From contig JAJLRJ010000008.1 of assembly GCA_024195265.1 (NCBI GenBank), positions 26,246,932-26,310,931 of the forward strand: a DNA stretch of 64,000 bases, written 5' to 3'. The notes beneath the pieces are model-generated. The model searched no databases. It was not told where the DNA came from and was given only the letters and a program-made list of their open reading frames with translations. The position numbers and the translations under genes are program-made. The stretch is from Dendrophyllia cribrosa (Eukaryota; Cnidaria; Anthozoa; Scleractinia; Dendrophylliidae). Below, piece after piece: positions 1-11,701 of this stretch; position 1 is the stretch's first letter, and every line of letters begins with the position of its first letter.

Positions 1-100
1 AATAACTAAGTAATGAAAAAAAAAAAAAACTTTAACAATGCCCAGTAAATTAAACCTTTTTTAAGTTTTAAATTTTATGTCATTGTGTTGTTATTTTTAG

Positions 101-3100
101 CAAAGTGTAAAAAGCTTACACCGAGGAGTGGTGTGCGTGTGTCTCCTTCCCATTGCCTCTCGTCCAATCAACGTTCTGGATCAACTTGTTCTTTTTCATG
201 CGCCCGCGGATACAGAATCAGCGGTCCTTCGTCTACTCAATGTGGAAAGGGAATGTGGAGCCGAAATGTGAACTCAGTCAGCTGTAATGGTTTGTGATGA
301 TTTGTTGTATTGTTATTCATATTCATGAAATGCCTTAAAAATGCAACTCAACAATGTTTATTAACGTTATTAATATTTTTAATGTAACTTGAATTTGCTT
401 GTCAGGCGTTCCCAAAACTTTGCATGCAGTAGATTTTATATGTGTTCATCATAATATCTTTAATTGTTTTCTTCTAAAATTTTAGTCGTCAGGTGTCCAG
501 CCCTTACCGTCAGTGGCCCAGTGAAAACCACACCCAATAGTTGCACAAAGGCACAGTTGAATTTCGGCACCAACTGCTCCTTCTCATGTCCACAGGGATA
601 CCAGCTACAAGGTCCTTCTTACAAGCAGTGCGGGTCACGTGGTCAGTGGACGGACAGTGCCAAGAAAGTTTCATGCATTGGTCAGTTGTGTTATTTCATC
701 TTACATTCTTTTGACAGTAGATCAATAAGCAAAGGGGGGATCATACATGAATATCATAAATAAATATTTATTGTTGCAGAAATTGACGAGTGTTCTGAAT
801 CAAATAATGGCGGCTGCAGTCACAAGTGTGTTAACACTTTGGGAAGCTACAAATGTGAATGTCCAAACCCGGAACTGAGTTTATCATCAGATAACAAAAC
901 GTGTCACGGTAAATGTAAAAACTATCGTATAATGCTTGCTCTACCACTTTAGATCACTTTATAAGGCTCCAACAACATTGGTTTAGAAGGTTACGGATTG
1001 CTCATTTTTGAAAGACAAACTAATTTTCTTTGTGACCAGTTAATAGTTAAATTTTCCATTAGGACGTTTTTACAGATTTTGACTTCAGTGACTTAACACA
1101 CCATTATCTGCCACAATATTTAACTATACTATTCCCAGATAATAATACTAAAAAATAAGGAGATGTTAACTTCTCTTCTCTTTGACAGACTGTGTGATAC
1201 CTATGTTCCTCTTGAACAGATTTTGTAATAAAGAAATTATCCTGGATTTTATAGATTACTTTATTTATAAATTTTAAATATAGGGGACCCTCTCCACTTG
1301 GTCTGCTTAGATAAAGCCAAGAGAGATAAAGGCAATAATTTGACCTCCAGCTTATCCAAGTATCGCCATTACTGTAAGTTTCGTTTATTTATTTATTAAT
1401 ATAGCTCCAGGTGTTGATGTTCAGTGCAACAACAAGAATATGACCATCACCATCCTCAAGTCCCTCCTCCGTGGTATTGACCGTGAACATCTTCGACTCC
1501 TGGACACTACATGTAAAGCTAAAGAAACAAGCGCATTCTTCTCCCTCACAACACCGCTAACAAGCTGCAATACGACAAGCAGGCATACGCCTACAGCTAT
1601 TGTCTACTCTAACGTAGTTTTGGAAATCCCAGTGGCCACTGAAGATGTCGTGACACGCGTGCGTGAAATAGAAATAGAATTCAGTTGTTTTTACTCAAAA
1701 TATGGTGTGGTATCATCAGTAAGTTGGAAACCAAGAAACAGAAAACTTGTGTTTAGTGATGAAGGCCAAGGCAACTTTACACTCTCTCTGAACATGTTTC
1801 CTGACAAGAGATTCGTGAGTCCTTACATGAAGGATGATTTCCCTGTTGCTGTGGTGCTGCGCAAACTTTTGTTCTTTGAGGTGTCAGTGACGTCAGGTGA
1901 CAAGCAGCTGTCAATCATCGCTGGTCGATGTTATGCCACGCCAACCCAGAATCAGAAGAATCCTTTGAAGTATGAGTTTATTACAAAAGGGTGAGCGATG
2001 CCATTGATTATTTGCCACTTAGTTGTTTGCTTCCAAATCGTACGTCCTAGATTTTGTGTTAATTTAAGAACTTCTTAGAGTAAAATTCCGTAATCTTCTA
2101 AAAATGCATTCCCCGGGATAAGGAGGGATAGTGATCAAGTGATTAGGAAACTGTTTTTATAAAACTGAAACTCGTTGCTACAACTCCTGGTCGCCACCAT
2201 GTATTTGGAGCCAGAAACATTGCTTAATATATTACTTCGTGCACGTTTTGGTTACTCTGGGGCTCCAAAGTACTATAGGGTTATAATCCTGTAATGGATT
2301 GAACATGTTTTGCTCCTGTCAAACCACTGCTGGACTCCTCGATCTAATTGTTTTGAACAAACCATATCAAATGTTTATATCTTAATTAGATGCCCAAATG
2401 ACGTAACTATGAAGTACCATTCTGCACCTTCAGTCAGTGCCCAGCGGTTTAGCTTGGAAGCCTTCAAATTCATTGCTGATCATCCATACGTGTTTGTTCA
2501 TTGTCATGTGATTGTATGCAACTCAACTGATTCAGGGTCGAAGTGCGCTAAGAAATGTTCATCAAGTGACCGAGGAAGGCGTGAAGTGAGCGCTCACATG
2601 ACTGATAACGTATACATGTTGGCCCAGGGCCCACTCCATTTGGCACGTGAGAAAAGAGAACAAAAGAGCGGCAGTGATGTAGATATGAGTGGTGAGAATA
2701 ACTGTACAATTAAGTAATGCTCCACATAAGAACGATAGCAAACTTCATTGTTCTGCGGCATTGGCTCTTTACCACATAGAATATCTTTGATTTCAAGAAT
2801 AGAGGAAGAGCTGATGGTTAATAATTATATTTCATTAAAAAAAATAAAGAAAATCCATTTGCGTCAAATACATTTTAGGCAATGTTCGTGCTTAACCAAT
2901 CAGAATAGAAGAAGACAATAGCTAATAATTTTGCTTCTTTGATGAAGTTCCCCAAATACAATATCTTTTAAAAATTGCATGTTATGCGATTGGGTCTCAA
3001 TTTACTTGAAACCTTAAAAATAGACAAAATGCACCTTGAACCTTAACTTTTTAGCGGTTTTTGAGTCTAGGCCAATCAGATCACTAGTTGTAACAATGAA

Positions 3101-3272
3101 AAAAGTTGACATTCCATCGTGCATTGCCGTTCAGCGCTATCGTTCTTATGCGGATCATTACTTAATCCAATGATGATTACTTTTTTAGCCAAAAATGTTT
3201 TGCCATGCAGAAACATTCTTGTTCAACAACATTTAGGGTATCTTTGAGCATTGTTTCTATGGATTTTTTAAC

Positions 3273-3319
<47 letters not shown>

Positions 3320-3845
3320 GAATAAGTGGACACGGTTAAACTTTTGACTTCGGTTTAATGCATACAGGTCTGTTTCGTACAGGGCGAACCTGCACTCCTC
3401 AGTGCAAGACCAAAAGTGAACTACAAAGAACATTTACAGTATAAAAAGCATCATATCTCCATGGAGATAACGTTCATGTCTAGACGATATCACATCACGT
3501 TTTTCAGCAGGAATGTATCTTTATGTCTACATTTACTGATTAATTTGTTTCGTTTGTTCAAGGTTGCGGTTTCCGGTTTGCACAAAATGAAAAACTTGTG
3601 CAAACCGGAAACCGCAACCTTATATATACCCCGTAGTTACAAATTTTGCAAACTGAATACATTCTGTTACTGTTTACCCATTTGTGTTTTGTTTTCTTAC
3701 CCTCGTAGGTTCCAGTCCTTCTCTCATGATGGCTCTCTTTCTGATGTGTGTTGCATGTTTTGCGGGAACAGCGCTGATGGCGTTCAAAAAAGCACGTGAC
3801 AAGCCTGTTGGATACACTGTGCTTGCTACTGGTGATCACGAATAA
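101..3845 (+). CDS. Sushi/EGF/ZP-domain membrane protein, 3' part of gene
   Basis: Seven exons fit GT-AG rules and phase: 101-289, 486-680, 780-908, 1284-1373, 1405-1990, 2390-2691 and 3709-3845 (stop TAA); further 5' exons lie outside the window. Exons 1 and 2 each encode one sushi (CCP) module with the spaced cysteines, FSC and GY motifs. Exon 3 encodes a calcium-binding-type EGF repeat opening with DECSE. Exons 5 and 6 encode a zona pellucida (ZP) domain, starting at VDVQCNN and including the second subdomain with paired cysteines. A furin-type site RGRR (2571-2582) follows it, as in the cleavage region of ZP precursors. The last exon gives one hydrophobic segment ([19 protein letters not shown]) and a short basic tail, so this is a type I membrane protein. 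ZP proteins polymerise into extracellular matrices, which makes a matrix or surface role likely (inference). Exon 4 (30 codons) rests only on phase and splice sites. Confidence 0.85.
3277..3316. repeat. (TA)n microsatellite
   Basis: About 20 uninterrupted TA units lie in the last intron of the ZP-domain gene. Confidence 0.95.
3560..3621. repeat. Perfect 26-bp inverted repeat (hairpin)
   Basis: The arms 3560-3585 and 3596-3621 are exact reverse complements around a 10-base loop. The arm begins AAGGTTGCGGTTTCCGG. It lies 87 bases before the final exon of the ZP-domain gene, so the unspliced transcript could fold here. Confidence 0.9.
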
Positions 3846-5239
3846 CAAAAAGTCACTGACAACAACTGGACTTGACGAAATTATAAAAGCTTGAGCTTTA
3901 GATATTCAAACTTTCTAAGAGAACATTGGTCTACAGTAATTCTTGTTCGCTCCAAATCTTCTTGTACTGATGAACATGTTTTGCCAGCAATAGAAGAGAA
4001 CTACAGTATCAAAATTGGCTTTTAAACTGCTCTTTAAAGAAATTCTAGTCTTGTAATAAATAATTTTTGAAACCGTAAAATCTCGATAATACGCTTCCTG
4101 CTTGAAACATCAATTAAGCCTTTTCACAAAAAGTGGAATATCTATAAACGGTCGATACTATACCGTTTCGGATTCAGGCTAAATGTGATGAGCGACATCA
4201 GCTATAAATAATATTAATATTAAGCTTTAGCTTTAGCTAAAAACAATGTAGAGTTTTTTTACTTTACATGATTTTCGAAGCTAAGTTCCAAGATTTTACG
4301 GTATCAGGAATAATCTTCGTTTCTCGATTTTGTTTTTCGATAAATTAATTTTAGCCTTTATGTTTTTGACGGAAGCGGTGGAAATTTATCACTGAATTTG
4401 TTTGATTTATTTCCTTCCTTTCTTAGCGTGTTCAACTTCCAAGTTATTAAGCTCAAGCATACTATGGAAACGTGAATACTGTTACCATGGAAATTACTAA
4501 GTTAGTGTGTTAAACAGTTAATTTAGTTTTTATGGTTGTTCCGTATTCAGTCCATCGTGATTTTAATTTTACCGGATTGTCAAAAAGATCTCACTTACTT
4601 AAGGGTACTCTGCTTATATTTAAATTGTAGAAACATATTATAACAAGCTCCTAAAACTTGGGAAACCCAGATTTATCCGCGACTTCATGATCTTTTAGTA
4701 GACTTGTGAATTAGGCATTCAGCCGTAAACTTCAGGTTTGGACGATGATTGCATATTTGTTGACTGGAAAAGTTTATGTGTCAGACTCCTGACGTAAAGC
4801 CCTTCTACATCCCTGACAGTTGCCGGAAAAAACAGTGGAAGGAGGGGGAGAGAAATAGATTTCTGGCGCAAAATGAGTTGTCGCCAGAATAAAATTTTTT
4901 TCGCTGCGTGTTTACTAGGAACTGAACTAATAATTCGAAATAATTAAGGGCAAGAGACTATGTTAAGGGTTAGAATGGTAACTAGAAATAAACAGGCATA
5001 AGTCGGCATTGATCAAAACATTTTGTGTTAAGTTCTTGTGTCCAAAAACATAATATCAAGCTTAGAGCATCTTAAAAAGCGGATGAAAGGTCAAGATTGG
5101 GAAAAGTTAAAAACATCGTGATTTTTACAAGTAAATACGTGTACATTTTTTAACATACATGTGCATGCCCAGCTTAGGTTTTGACATGCCTTTTGTTCTT
5201 GCGACGGACAGTTGAGCATGTATAAGTCGCTGTTGATCT
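3846..5239. other. 3' UTR and spacer, no gene seen
   Basis: AATAAA-type polyadenylation signals near 4055 probably end the ZP-domain transcript. Beyond that the DNA is AT-rich, and I see no exon, RNA gene or clear repeat. Confidence 0.6.
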
Positions 5240-5391
5240 AGCCTGTTCCAGGCGTTCAGATAGTGGGGAAAGCGCGAATAGTTGGGGATGGCGCGAAGAA
5301 AAGCGAGCGAAAAAAATGAGGGGAGACGAGGCATTTTTTCGCTCGCTTTTTTTCGCGCCTTCCCCACTATCTAAACGCCTGGAACAGGCTA
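5240..5391. mobile_element. Foldback MITE, family A copy 1
   Basis: Terminal inverted repeats begin AGCCTGTTCCAGGCGTTCAG and run about 30 bp into AGATAGTGGGG. The 11-base word CTGTTGATCTA occurs immediately on both sides (5230-5240 and 5392-5402), as expected of a target-site duplication. A second copy lies at 49052-49151. The long duplication fits Mutator-like non-autonomous elements (inference). Confidence 0.8.
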
Positions 5392-5543
5392 CTGTTGATC
5401 TAGCTATCAAGTAATTAACACTAAACGTTTCACGGTTTACACAGTATTGTTAACATAAGTGTTAACTCGGTGCTGGGTGCTTCGTAGTATTAAAATATTC
5501 AACAGGCCACTCCGAAAAATACCATAACAATCTTTTATGTGCA

Positions 5544-5549
5544 GGCCCT

Positions 5550-5583
<34 letters not shown>

Positions 5584-5974
5584 CGGGGGGGTGTACTCCC
5601 TTATATGACCTATACGGGGACATGCCGCTGGACAGGGTATGGTTTTTGGCATTTTTGTCCTGAACAGGGTATATAATTTAACGTAATTCTGTCCTAAACA
5701 GGGTATGGTTCCAGTTGACTTAGCGCTTGTGGTGACTTCCCTTGTCGTGATTAGTATATTCATGCAAAGGCGAAGTCGTTTTCTTTTCAAAGGATGCATC
5801 TACCATTTTTTTTAAGCTCAGACCAATAACCACGCACGAGCCGTGTCCTAGACAGGGTCCTAAAATAGAGGGTGTTGTCCTATACAGGGTAGGTATTTTC
5901 GTTTATTTTTGTCCTAAACAGGATCGGGGTCTCAGACCCTCAGCGGCACCCTTTTACCCAAATACTAGTCAAGT

Positions 5975-6031
<57 letters not shown>

Positions 6032-6047
6032 ACCCTCCGGGGTGCAG
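5544..6047. mobile_element. G-rich-ended element (GGGTACTCCC family)
   Basis: A long G run (about 5550-5591) followed by GTACTCCC and a long C run (about 5968-6030) form inverted ends. The interior holds repeated words such as ACAGGGTAT. Related elements lie at 46829-47123, 50552-51005, 59276-59628 and 60863-61180. The homopolymer lengths are not reliable. Confidence 0.65.
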
Positions 6048-6108
6048 GCTCAGCCTCACCGGGGTGTAGTTATTCAAGTCTCCTTCATTCATCTCTTATT
6101 CAAGTACA

Positions 6109-6257
6109 TATAGACACTTTTAATAAATACCACGATGCACCATTTTCCGCTAATGACGTCAAACATATTCTTTTGAATTCTCTTGCAATTCAAAAGAATA
6201 TGTTTGACGTCATTAGCGGAAAATGATGCATCGTGGTAATTATTAAAAGGGTCTATA
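6109..6257. mobile_element. Near-perfect palindromic MITE
   Basis: Arms of about 70 bp start TATAGAC and end GTCTATA, with only a few mismatches and a short central loop. TA-flanked full palindromes of this kind resemble Tc1/mariner-derived MITEs (inference). Confidence 0.8.
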
Positions 6258-6760
6258 GGAACGCTAGGACGTAGCATTGTGTGTTCGTATACAAATGTGC
6301 AGGCTATTCTAGGCGGGCAGATTAAAGAAAAGGTACACGGAGAAAAGTTATAAATTTTTTACACATGATTAGAAAGTTAAGCGTCAGCTCCAGTGGCGGC
6401 CGGAGAGTTCCGAGAAACGCAAGAAACTATGACTCACAGATACCACAAGGCTCAGAGTTATTGCGCAAACTCTTACAGCGGTTTCTCGAGGGGTGGGGAC
6501 TCCGTTTTAAAACGAGGGGGTCAAAATTTGTAGATTGGTACCGCTTAGGGTGATAAAATCTAAAATGACTACTGTTTGAATTATTGCTGTACCTTTTAGG
6601 ACATTGAGCTAAACAAAATTAATATGACAGTAACTTTTAGAATTGGTACCTCTTAGGAGTAAAAACCGATCAAATGAGATTCTGATACATTTTAGGGTGT
6701 CTTTCGATAATTTCCGACGAGCACCCCCGTCATTTGTATATGGAAATGTCTAGATATATA

Positions 6761-7166
6761 AGGCCCCGTCCACACGTATACGTTTACGTTCGTAAACGCA
6801 TATTTTTTTATGCGTTTAGGCCTCCCGTCCACACGTAAACGATGAAAACGGTCACCCTAAGCGGATATTTTCGAAAACGCTCTCCAAAGTGGATATTTTC
6901 GAAAATGCCGTTTACCCGTTTACGTATGGACAGGCGTAAACGGATATTTTCGTAAACGCTGATGTCACAGCTGTTTATGGCGCATGCTCAAGTTATCTAG
7001 CGCATGCTCCATGCAGATTTTTAGCGTTTACGTATCGTTTTAGCGTTTACGTGTGGACAGGTGAAAACGAATCGTAAACGATGGCTGGCTTCGTGTGGAC
7101 GGGAGCGTTTTAGATAAAAAAAATATGCGTTTACGAACGTAAACGTTTACGTGTGGACGGGGCCTA
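6761..7166. mobile_element. MITE with GGCCCCGTCCACACG inverted ends
   Basis: The left end AGGCCCCGTCCACACGTA is mirrored by ACGTGTGGACGGGGCCT at the right end. The interior repeats variants of CGTTTACG and GGATATTTTCG many times, in both orientations. Confidence 0.8.
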
Positions 7167-8879
7167 AGAAAAACAGTTCTTAAGTATAAGTCAAAATGTA
7201 GTTCTCATTGTCTTCTTTGGCTAAAAGTAATACGAGTTACTTGGTCCATCCTTGGCTGTTACTATTTGTACTTTACAAACGAGTTGGTCTTTGCTGGGGA
7301 ACACTTTGGTGTCCACGCCTAGAGGACACTGGTTTATCGGATATTCGTCGTCTCAGAGAAGAACAACGTCTCCTTATTCCATGCATCTTTTTGGGGTAGT
7401 TCATTTCTGTCGCCTTTTAAGAAGGATACAATTCAATACTCTCTCTGCCAGCGTAGCCAGAGCTGATTGGCAAGGTACTGGACTCTGCGCCATCTCTTGC
7501 GAGATTACAGGTCTAGTGGCTCCAATTTACCAGGTTGAGGCAGCACGACTTGGGTTTTCTGGGTCAGCAGGTGATTCGGGAGTCAGCCGGTGGTTTTGAC
7601 GTTAGTGGATCTGACAGATTCTCTACTGTTAGAGGATGGCAGTTGTCGACACCTTCAGCTTCGATCATTAGAGTACACAGTGTTTCATCGTCGAATTTGG
7701 TACCGTGTTATAACAGCAGTGATGATAGCGGAGCTCTCGCGGGTCGAAGGCCCGCTGCGGAGCCCCATTCTCATAGAACCTATGCCCGTCATTTTTCATG
7801 GTTTTGGCTAGCGGAATGTTTCGCGGGCGGCGTCTGTACATGTGTTTACATGTGTGTCCCAGTGTTGGGCTGGGCTAATTCGCGGGCATTATTACGTCGC
7901 AAAACATGCGGGATCTTAGCAATTTTGAAACCAAAGCGAGGCTTTGTTTTTCGCGCGGCTACACAGCCGAATGTCACGTCAGCTCGGTAAACACTTTGAT
8001 GTTTTGCTGTGTTTAGCGGAGAAAACCAGTTCAAATTACAGTCGTTATTTCCCTGCATATTTTCGCGGTTTGCTACTCAAGACAGGGATACTAATTAAGG
8101 GATACTCAGAAACCGCTATAGTGGAAAAAGAAGAGCTTTCAGGAATAAAATCTTGCTTCGAGGAACTTCATACGTTTTAATCATGCGGCAGCAATGTGGG
8201 GAGATGTTTGTCACTTCGGATTTCAGAACTGAAGAAGCGGAGATGTAAAGAATTTCTTAAAGGTAAAACAAGTTACATTTTTTGGATGGGAATTTATATT
8301 GATATCAATCTGTGATTGACTTTTTCTTTGTGTTCTTGTTAGTTTTGGAGAGTTGTTTATAAAACGTGCTCAAATTTAGTCGTTTCATGATTTCTTTCAT
8401 CGAAGACAGCTCGGCCTCGATGCGCTGTAAATGGTTCGCGTTTGGCTTTTAAACATAAACTTATGTACATTTGAATAAAATTTTTCGAAAGAAGATTGTG
8501 TTGTCCATTTTTATGCGTTTGTTCATTCATTACATGAGTTGAAAAGCGATTTTATGTAAACAAAACAAGACTTGGGTTTTATAGTTCTAACTTCACTCGC
8601 GTGACCTTATGTAAGGCCTTATGTTTGTGTATTTTTTGCAATTTTGATTTCCAAATCAGTTTCTCGGGCAATTTTTGATAAGCAACAGGTGTATTTTATT
8701 CGGAAAGTAGTCGTACTAGTTATTCTAGACGGAGAAAAAGTTGTTTCTGTTAACTTTTGTACGGTCTAAATGTACTGTGCAGACTGTCGCGTAATTCTGT
8801 TTTTGAGAATTGCTAAAATTGAAAAACAGCCCGGTCGTCAATCTTAATTCTTGTGCTTCCGACCTTTCACCTCAAGTTT
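7167..8879. other. No recognisable gene
   Basis: Several short open frames (60-150 codons) occur between 7200 and 8200 in overlapping frames, without splice-consistent extension or any domain I recognise. The stretch could be the 3' side of the retroelement remnant that follows, but I see no LTR pair. Confidence 0.4.
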
Positions 8880-10010
8880 ATCATCGGCTTTCTGTTCGGA
8901 ATGCTACGCTGTTAGGCTCAGCCTATCTATATAAATTAGGACTGATCGTGTACGTAAGAAGAATGGGGTCTTGTGACAATAAGTACTCTTTGACAGGTGC
9001 GCTGTCGAGTTCTTTGAGCATAGCAGTGAGTTCGTTCTTTGCGCCAACAAAGTTAGTGCCTTAATCGGACATGCGCTTTCGTACTTTCCCTCTGCTTTCT
9101 CTCTGTACTTCCCCAACCACAGTGCCATTTTGAGAGAATGCCTTTTCACATTGTTTTATCGGTCCTTTTGCTTATCACTGTTTGTATTGATCCAATGTGG
9201 TGCAACAGATCGTTCACGGTATTGCAGTTTATACGTTTCAATTTATAATTTTTTACCGTTGGTCCGTTGATCCGATCTACTTTCAGTTCTCTATCACTAG
9301 GGGAAGAATGGTATTGGCCATTCCCCGTTTCTTTCGTTATGGCGCTGACATGTATCGGTTGAGGCTGGATTGCCCTTTGGCCATTTGCCACAATTGTCTG
9401 TGGCGTGACCGTTGCACAATCTTTTCTCGTCGCTCTTTCTATAATTATCATAGCGACATATGTGGAATAGGTGAAGTGTCACTCGGTCTCATCATGTTTT
9501 AGCTACGGAGCACTAAAGAGGGCCAAAAAGCCTGAAACAGCTGTCTGCGTCTGCATTCTAGTTTTGAGCGCTGATCATATCAGGTTTGGCCAACCATAGT
9601 GCCATTTTGAGAGAATGCCTTTTCACATTGTTTGATCCGTCCTTGCAGTGGTCTGTTTTTGCTTATCACGTTTTGTAACAATCCATTGTGGTGAAATAGA
9701 TCGTTCACGGTATTGCATTTTATACGTTTCCCTCTGCGACGGATAAAACGCCCAAGCCGCGTTCAGGAAGGAGTCGGTTGACATGGCGTTAAAAGTTTCC
9801 AAGTGTATCGCATGAGAAGCCAGACATGTAAACATCAAGCCCCATCTTTTTAGCTCAACGGCCAAATGCATCCATACCAGCGTACGTGAATGAAGGAGCT
9901 GGTATGACGCGCTCATTTGGAAGGTCTGCCATTTTTTGGTCGTGGGTGTGGCCGCGTAACTTGCGACACACCAAACACTTAGCGATGATGTGCATACCGA
10001 TACATACATA
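8880..10010 (-). pseudogene. BEL/Pao-type retrotransposon pol remnant (integrase)
   Basis: Minus-strand fragments match BEL/Pao integrase. A zinc-finger-side segment (CLVCRKLRGH) and the CLASHAIHLE stretch occur at about 9770-10010, and a GTNFVGAKNEL stretch occurs near 9000-9060. They sit in different frames with stops between them, so the gene is dead. A stretch of about 125-145 bp is present twice (9111-9235 and 9591-9735), showing an internal duplication. No LTRs were found. Confidence 0.75.
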
Positions 10011-10470
10011 CTTTATTTAGTAAAGCAGGTCAAATAAAATGGGCAACTTTACAGCTGATGTGGACCTACTATGGCTAACTAATATATAATAAATATTAAT
10101 AAAAGATGGCTATACAATAAAACCTAATTAGGTATGTAAATAAAATTAATAATACCGAAAATCTGAGCACCCTTCTTCAAAATTAATGTCCTTAATGACA
10201 TTTTTCATTAATTTTAACTTCATTTTAAAGGTCTCAGGATTAGTGTACTGTTTAATTTTATCCAGTAATGAGTTCCATGCTATTGCAGCTCCAAAAATGC
10301 TCAAAATGTTTATTCTGCGGTTTCACAAAAAAAATCCGAAACAAACCTGGTGAGTTAAAAGCAGTAGAATTTACACCATAAAACAAAATGCAACCATGAG
10401 CTATTGTGCATGTCCTTTCAAAAAAAATACAAACTGAAAAGGACTGGCATAGATAAGCCGTTTTGCCGTA
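10010..10470 (-). mobile_element. LINE-type retrotransposon 3' end
   Basis: Minus-strand translation of about 10125-10315 gives FGAAIAWNSLLDKIK followed by a lysine-rich end and a stop, typical of non-LTR reverse-transcriptase ORF termini. The 3' flank includes ACTTTATTTAG on the + strand, shared with tails near 20375 and 33850, so several truncated copies of one LINE family are likely. Confidence 0.65.
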
Positions 10471-10859
10471 AAAAACTCAAACTGAGTTAACGAACTACAA
10501 TTGTGACGTTTCAGAGGTTCACGTTTCAATAACAATTTTGGCAAAAAAAAAACATATATCATGTATATGCAGACTGTCCAACCTTTTAGACATAAAAAAT
10601 CGGGATAATTTAGGGCATGCCCCCCCAGAAAATTTTGAACTCTTGATGCTCTGAAACTCCATTTCTAGTGTTCTGAGACGACAATTTCTGTCAAAAATGT
10701 TCGGCAAATTGATGTGGCTTCTCGTCGCTTTGCGTCGTTTTGTGTGGCTCCACATTCAAGTACTCGATTTTATTTGATATTTCTTGCTGTTTCTTTAGTT
10801 TATCTGAATATCAGAGTTAAGTATACACAATTTCGTGTTTTTGTATAGTAAGTATTATG

Positions 10860-11010
10860 AGAATTAGACGAAAATGACAGAACAGATGTCAAAATCGGGA
10901 TTTTTCCTATCCCGATCGCATATTGGTCGGGATTCGGGATTTTCAAGCCAAATCGGGGTAATCCCGACGAAATCGGGATGGTTGGAGAGTCTGTATATGT
11001 ATGTAATAAC
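10860..11010. repeat. Cluster of CGGGAT words
   Basis: Words such as TCGGGATT, ATCCCGA and AATCGGG recur in both orientations over about 110 bases. This may be the end of a degraded element; no terminal repeats were resolved. Confidence 0.4.
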
Positions 11011-11701
11011 TGAAATTTGCTTCTTCAATAGAGGGTGCTTCAATGACTTGAACAACGATATATATTTTGGGAGTATTATGATCAACTTTCTTTAATAACA
11101 AGCTTATTAATTATCACCAATCTGTATAGTTGAATAAATGTGACTTGGATAATATTAACGCAGCCTCTATTAACGAATATGTGAACAGTTTCGAAATACT
11201 CAAAATAAAAATTCTGAGTGCACCCTCAATCTGCCACTGCATCCCTCACAAATTAAAATCTGAAATAAGTTAACAACACAGTTGTAATTTTGGGTTTATT
11301 TGATTTAACTACATGTAGTAAAATAGTATTTACATGAAAGTACATGATTGTACTTGTTTATGAATATTAGTAGCTTTTCCTTAACAAAAGTTTCTTTATC
11401 TTCATTAAATATCCCTTGCACAGTTGTACTGGAGAATAATGTTACAACAGATGAATCTATTTCCTGCAACAATTATTTTGAGACTTGGCCTTGTCACTGG
11501 GAATCATGTGAGAAAACAAAATAAAAAGAGTTACAAAATTCCTTCAGATGAAAAAGCAATTTACCCGAAATAATTCAAGCAAAAGAAAATTAAAGAATCC
11601 AGTTCAAACAACAGTTAATTCTTACAATTTACAGCATAAAGAATTCCTAGGGACATCTTAGACTTTCGCAAAGCAAAATATATTTTTTAGAGTCACTTCA
11701 T

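Noticed and set aside
5437..5799. 120-codon minus frame with a proline run
   Set aside because: The proline run is the translation of the homopolymer C tract; nothing else supports a gene.
7208..8180. Cluster of overlapping plus-strand frames
   Set aside because: Frames overlap in different phases, with no domain, no consistent splicing and a composition like neighbouring repeats.
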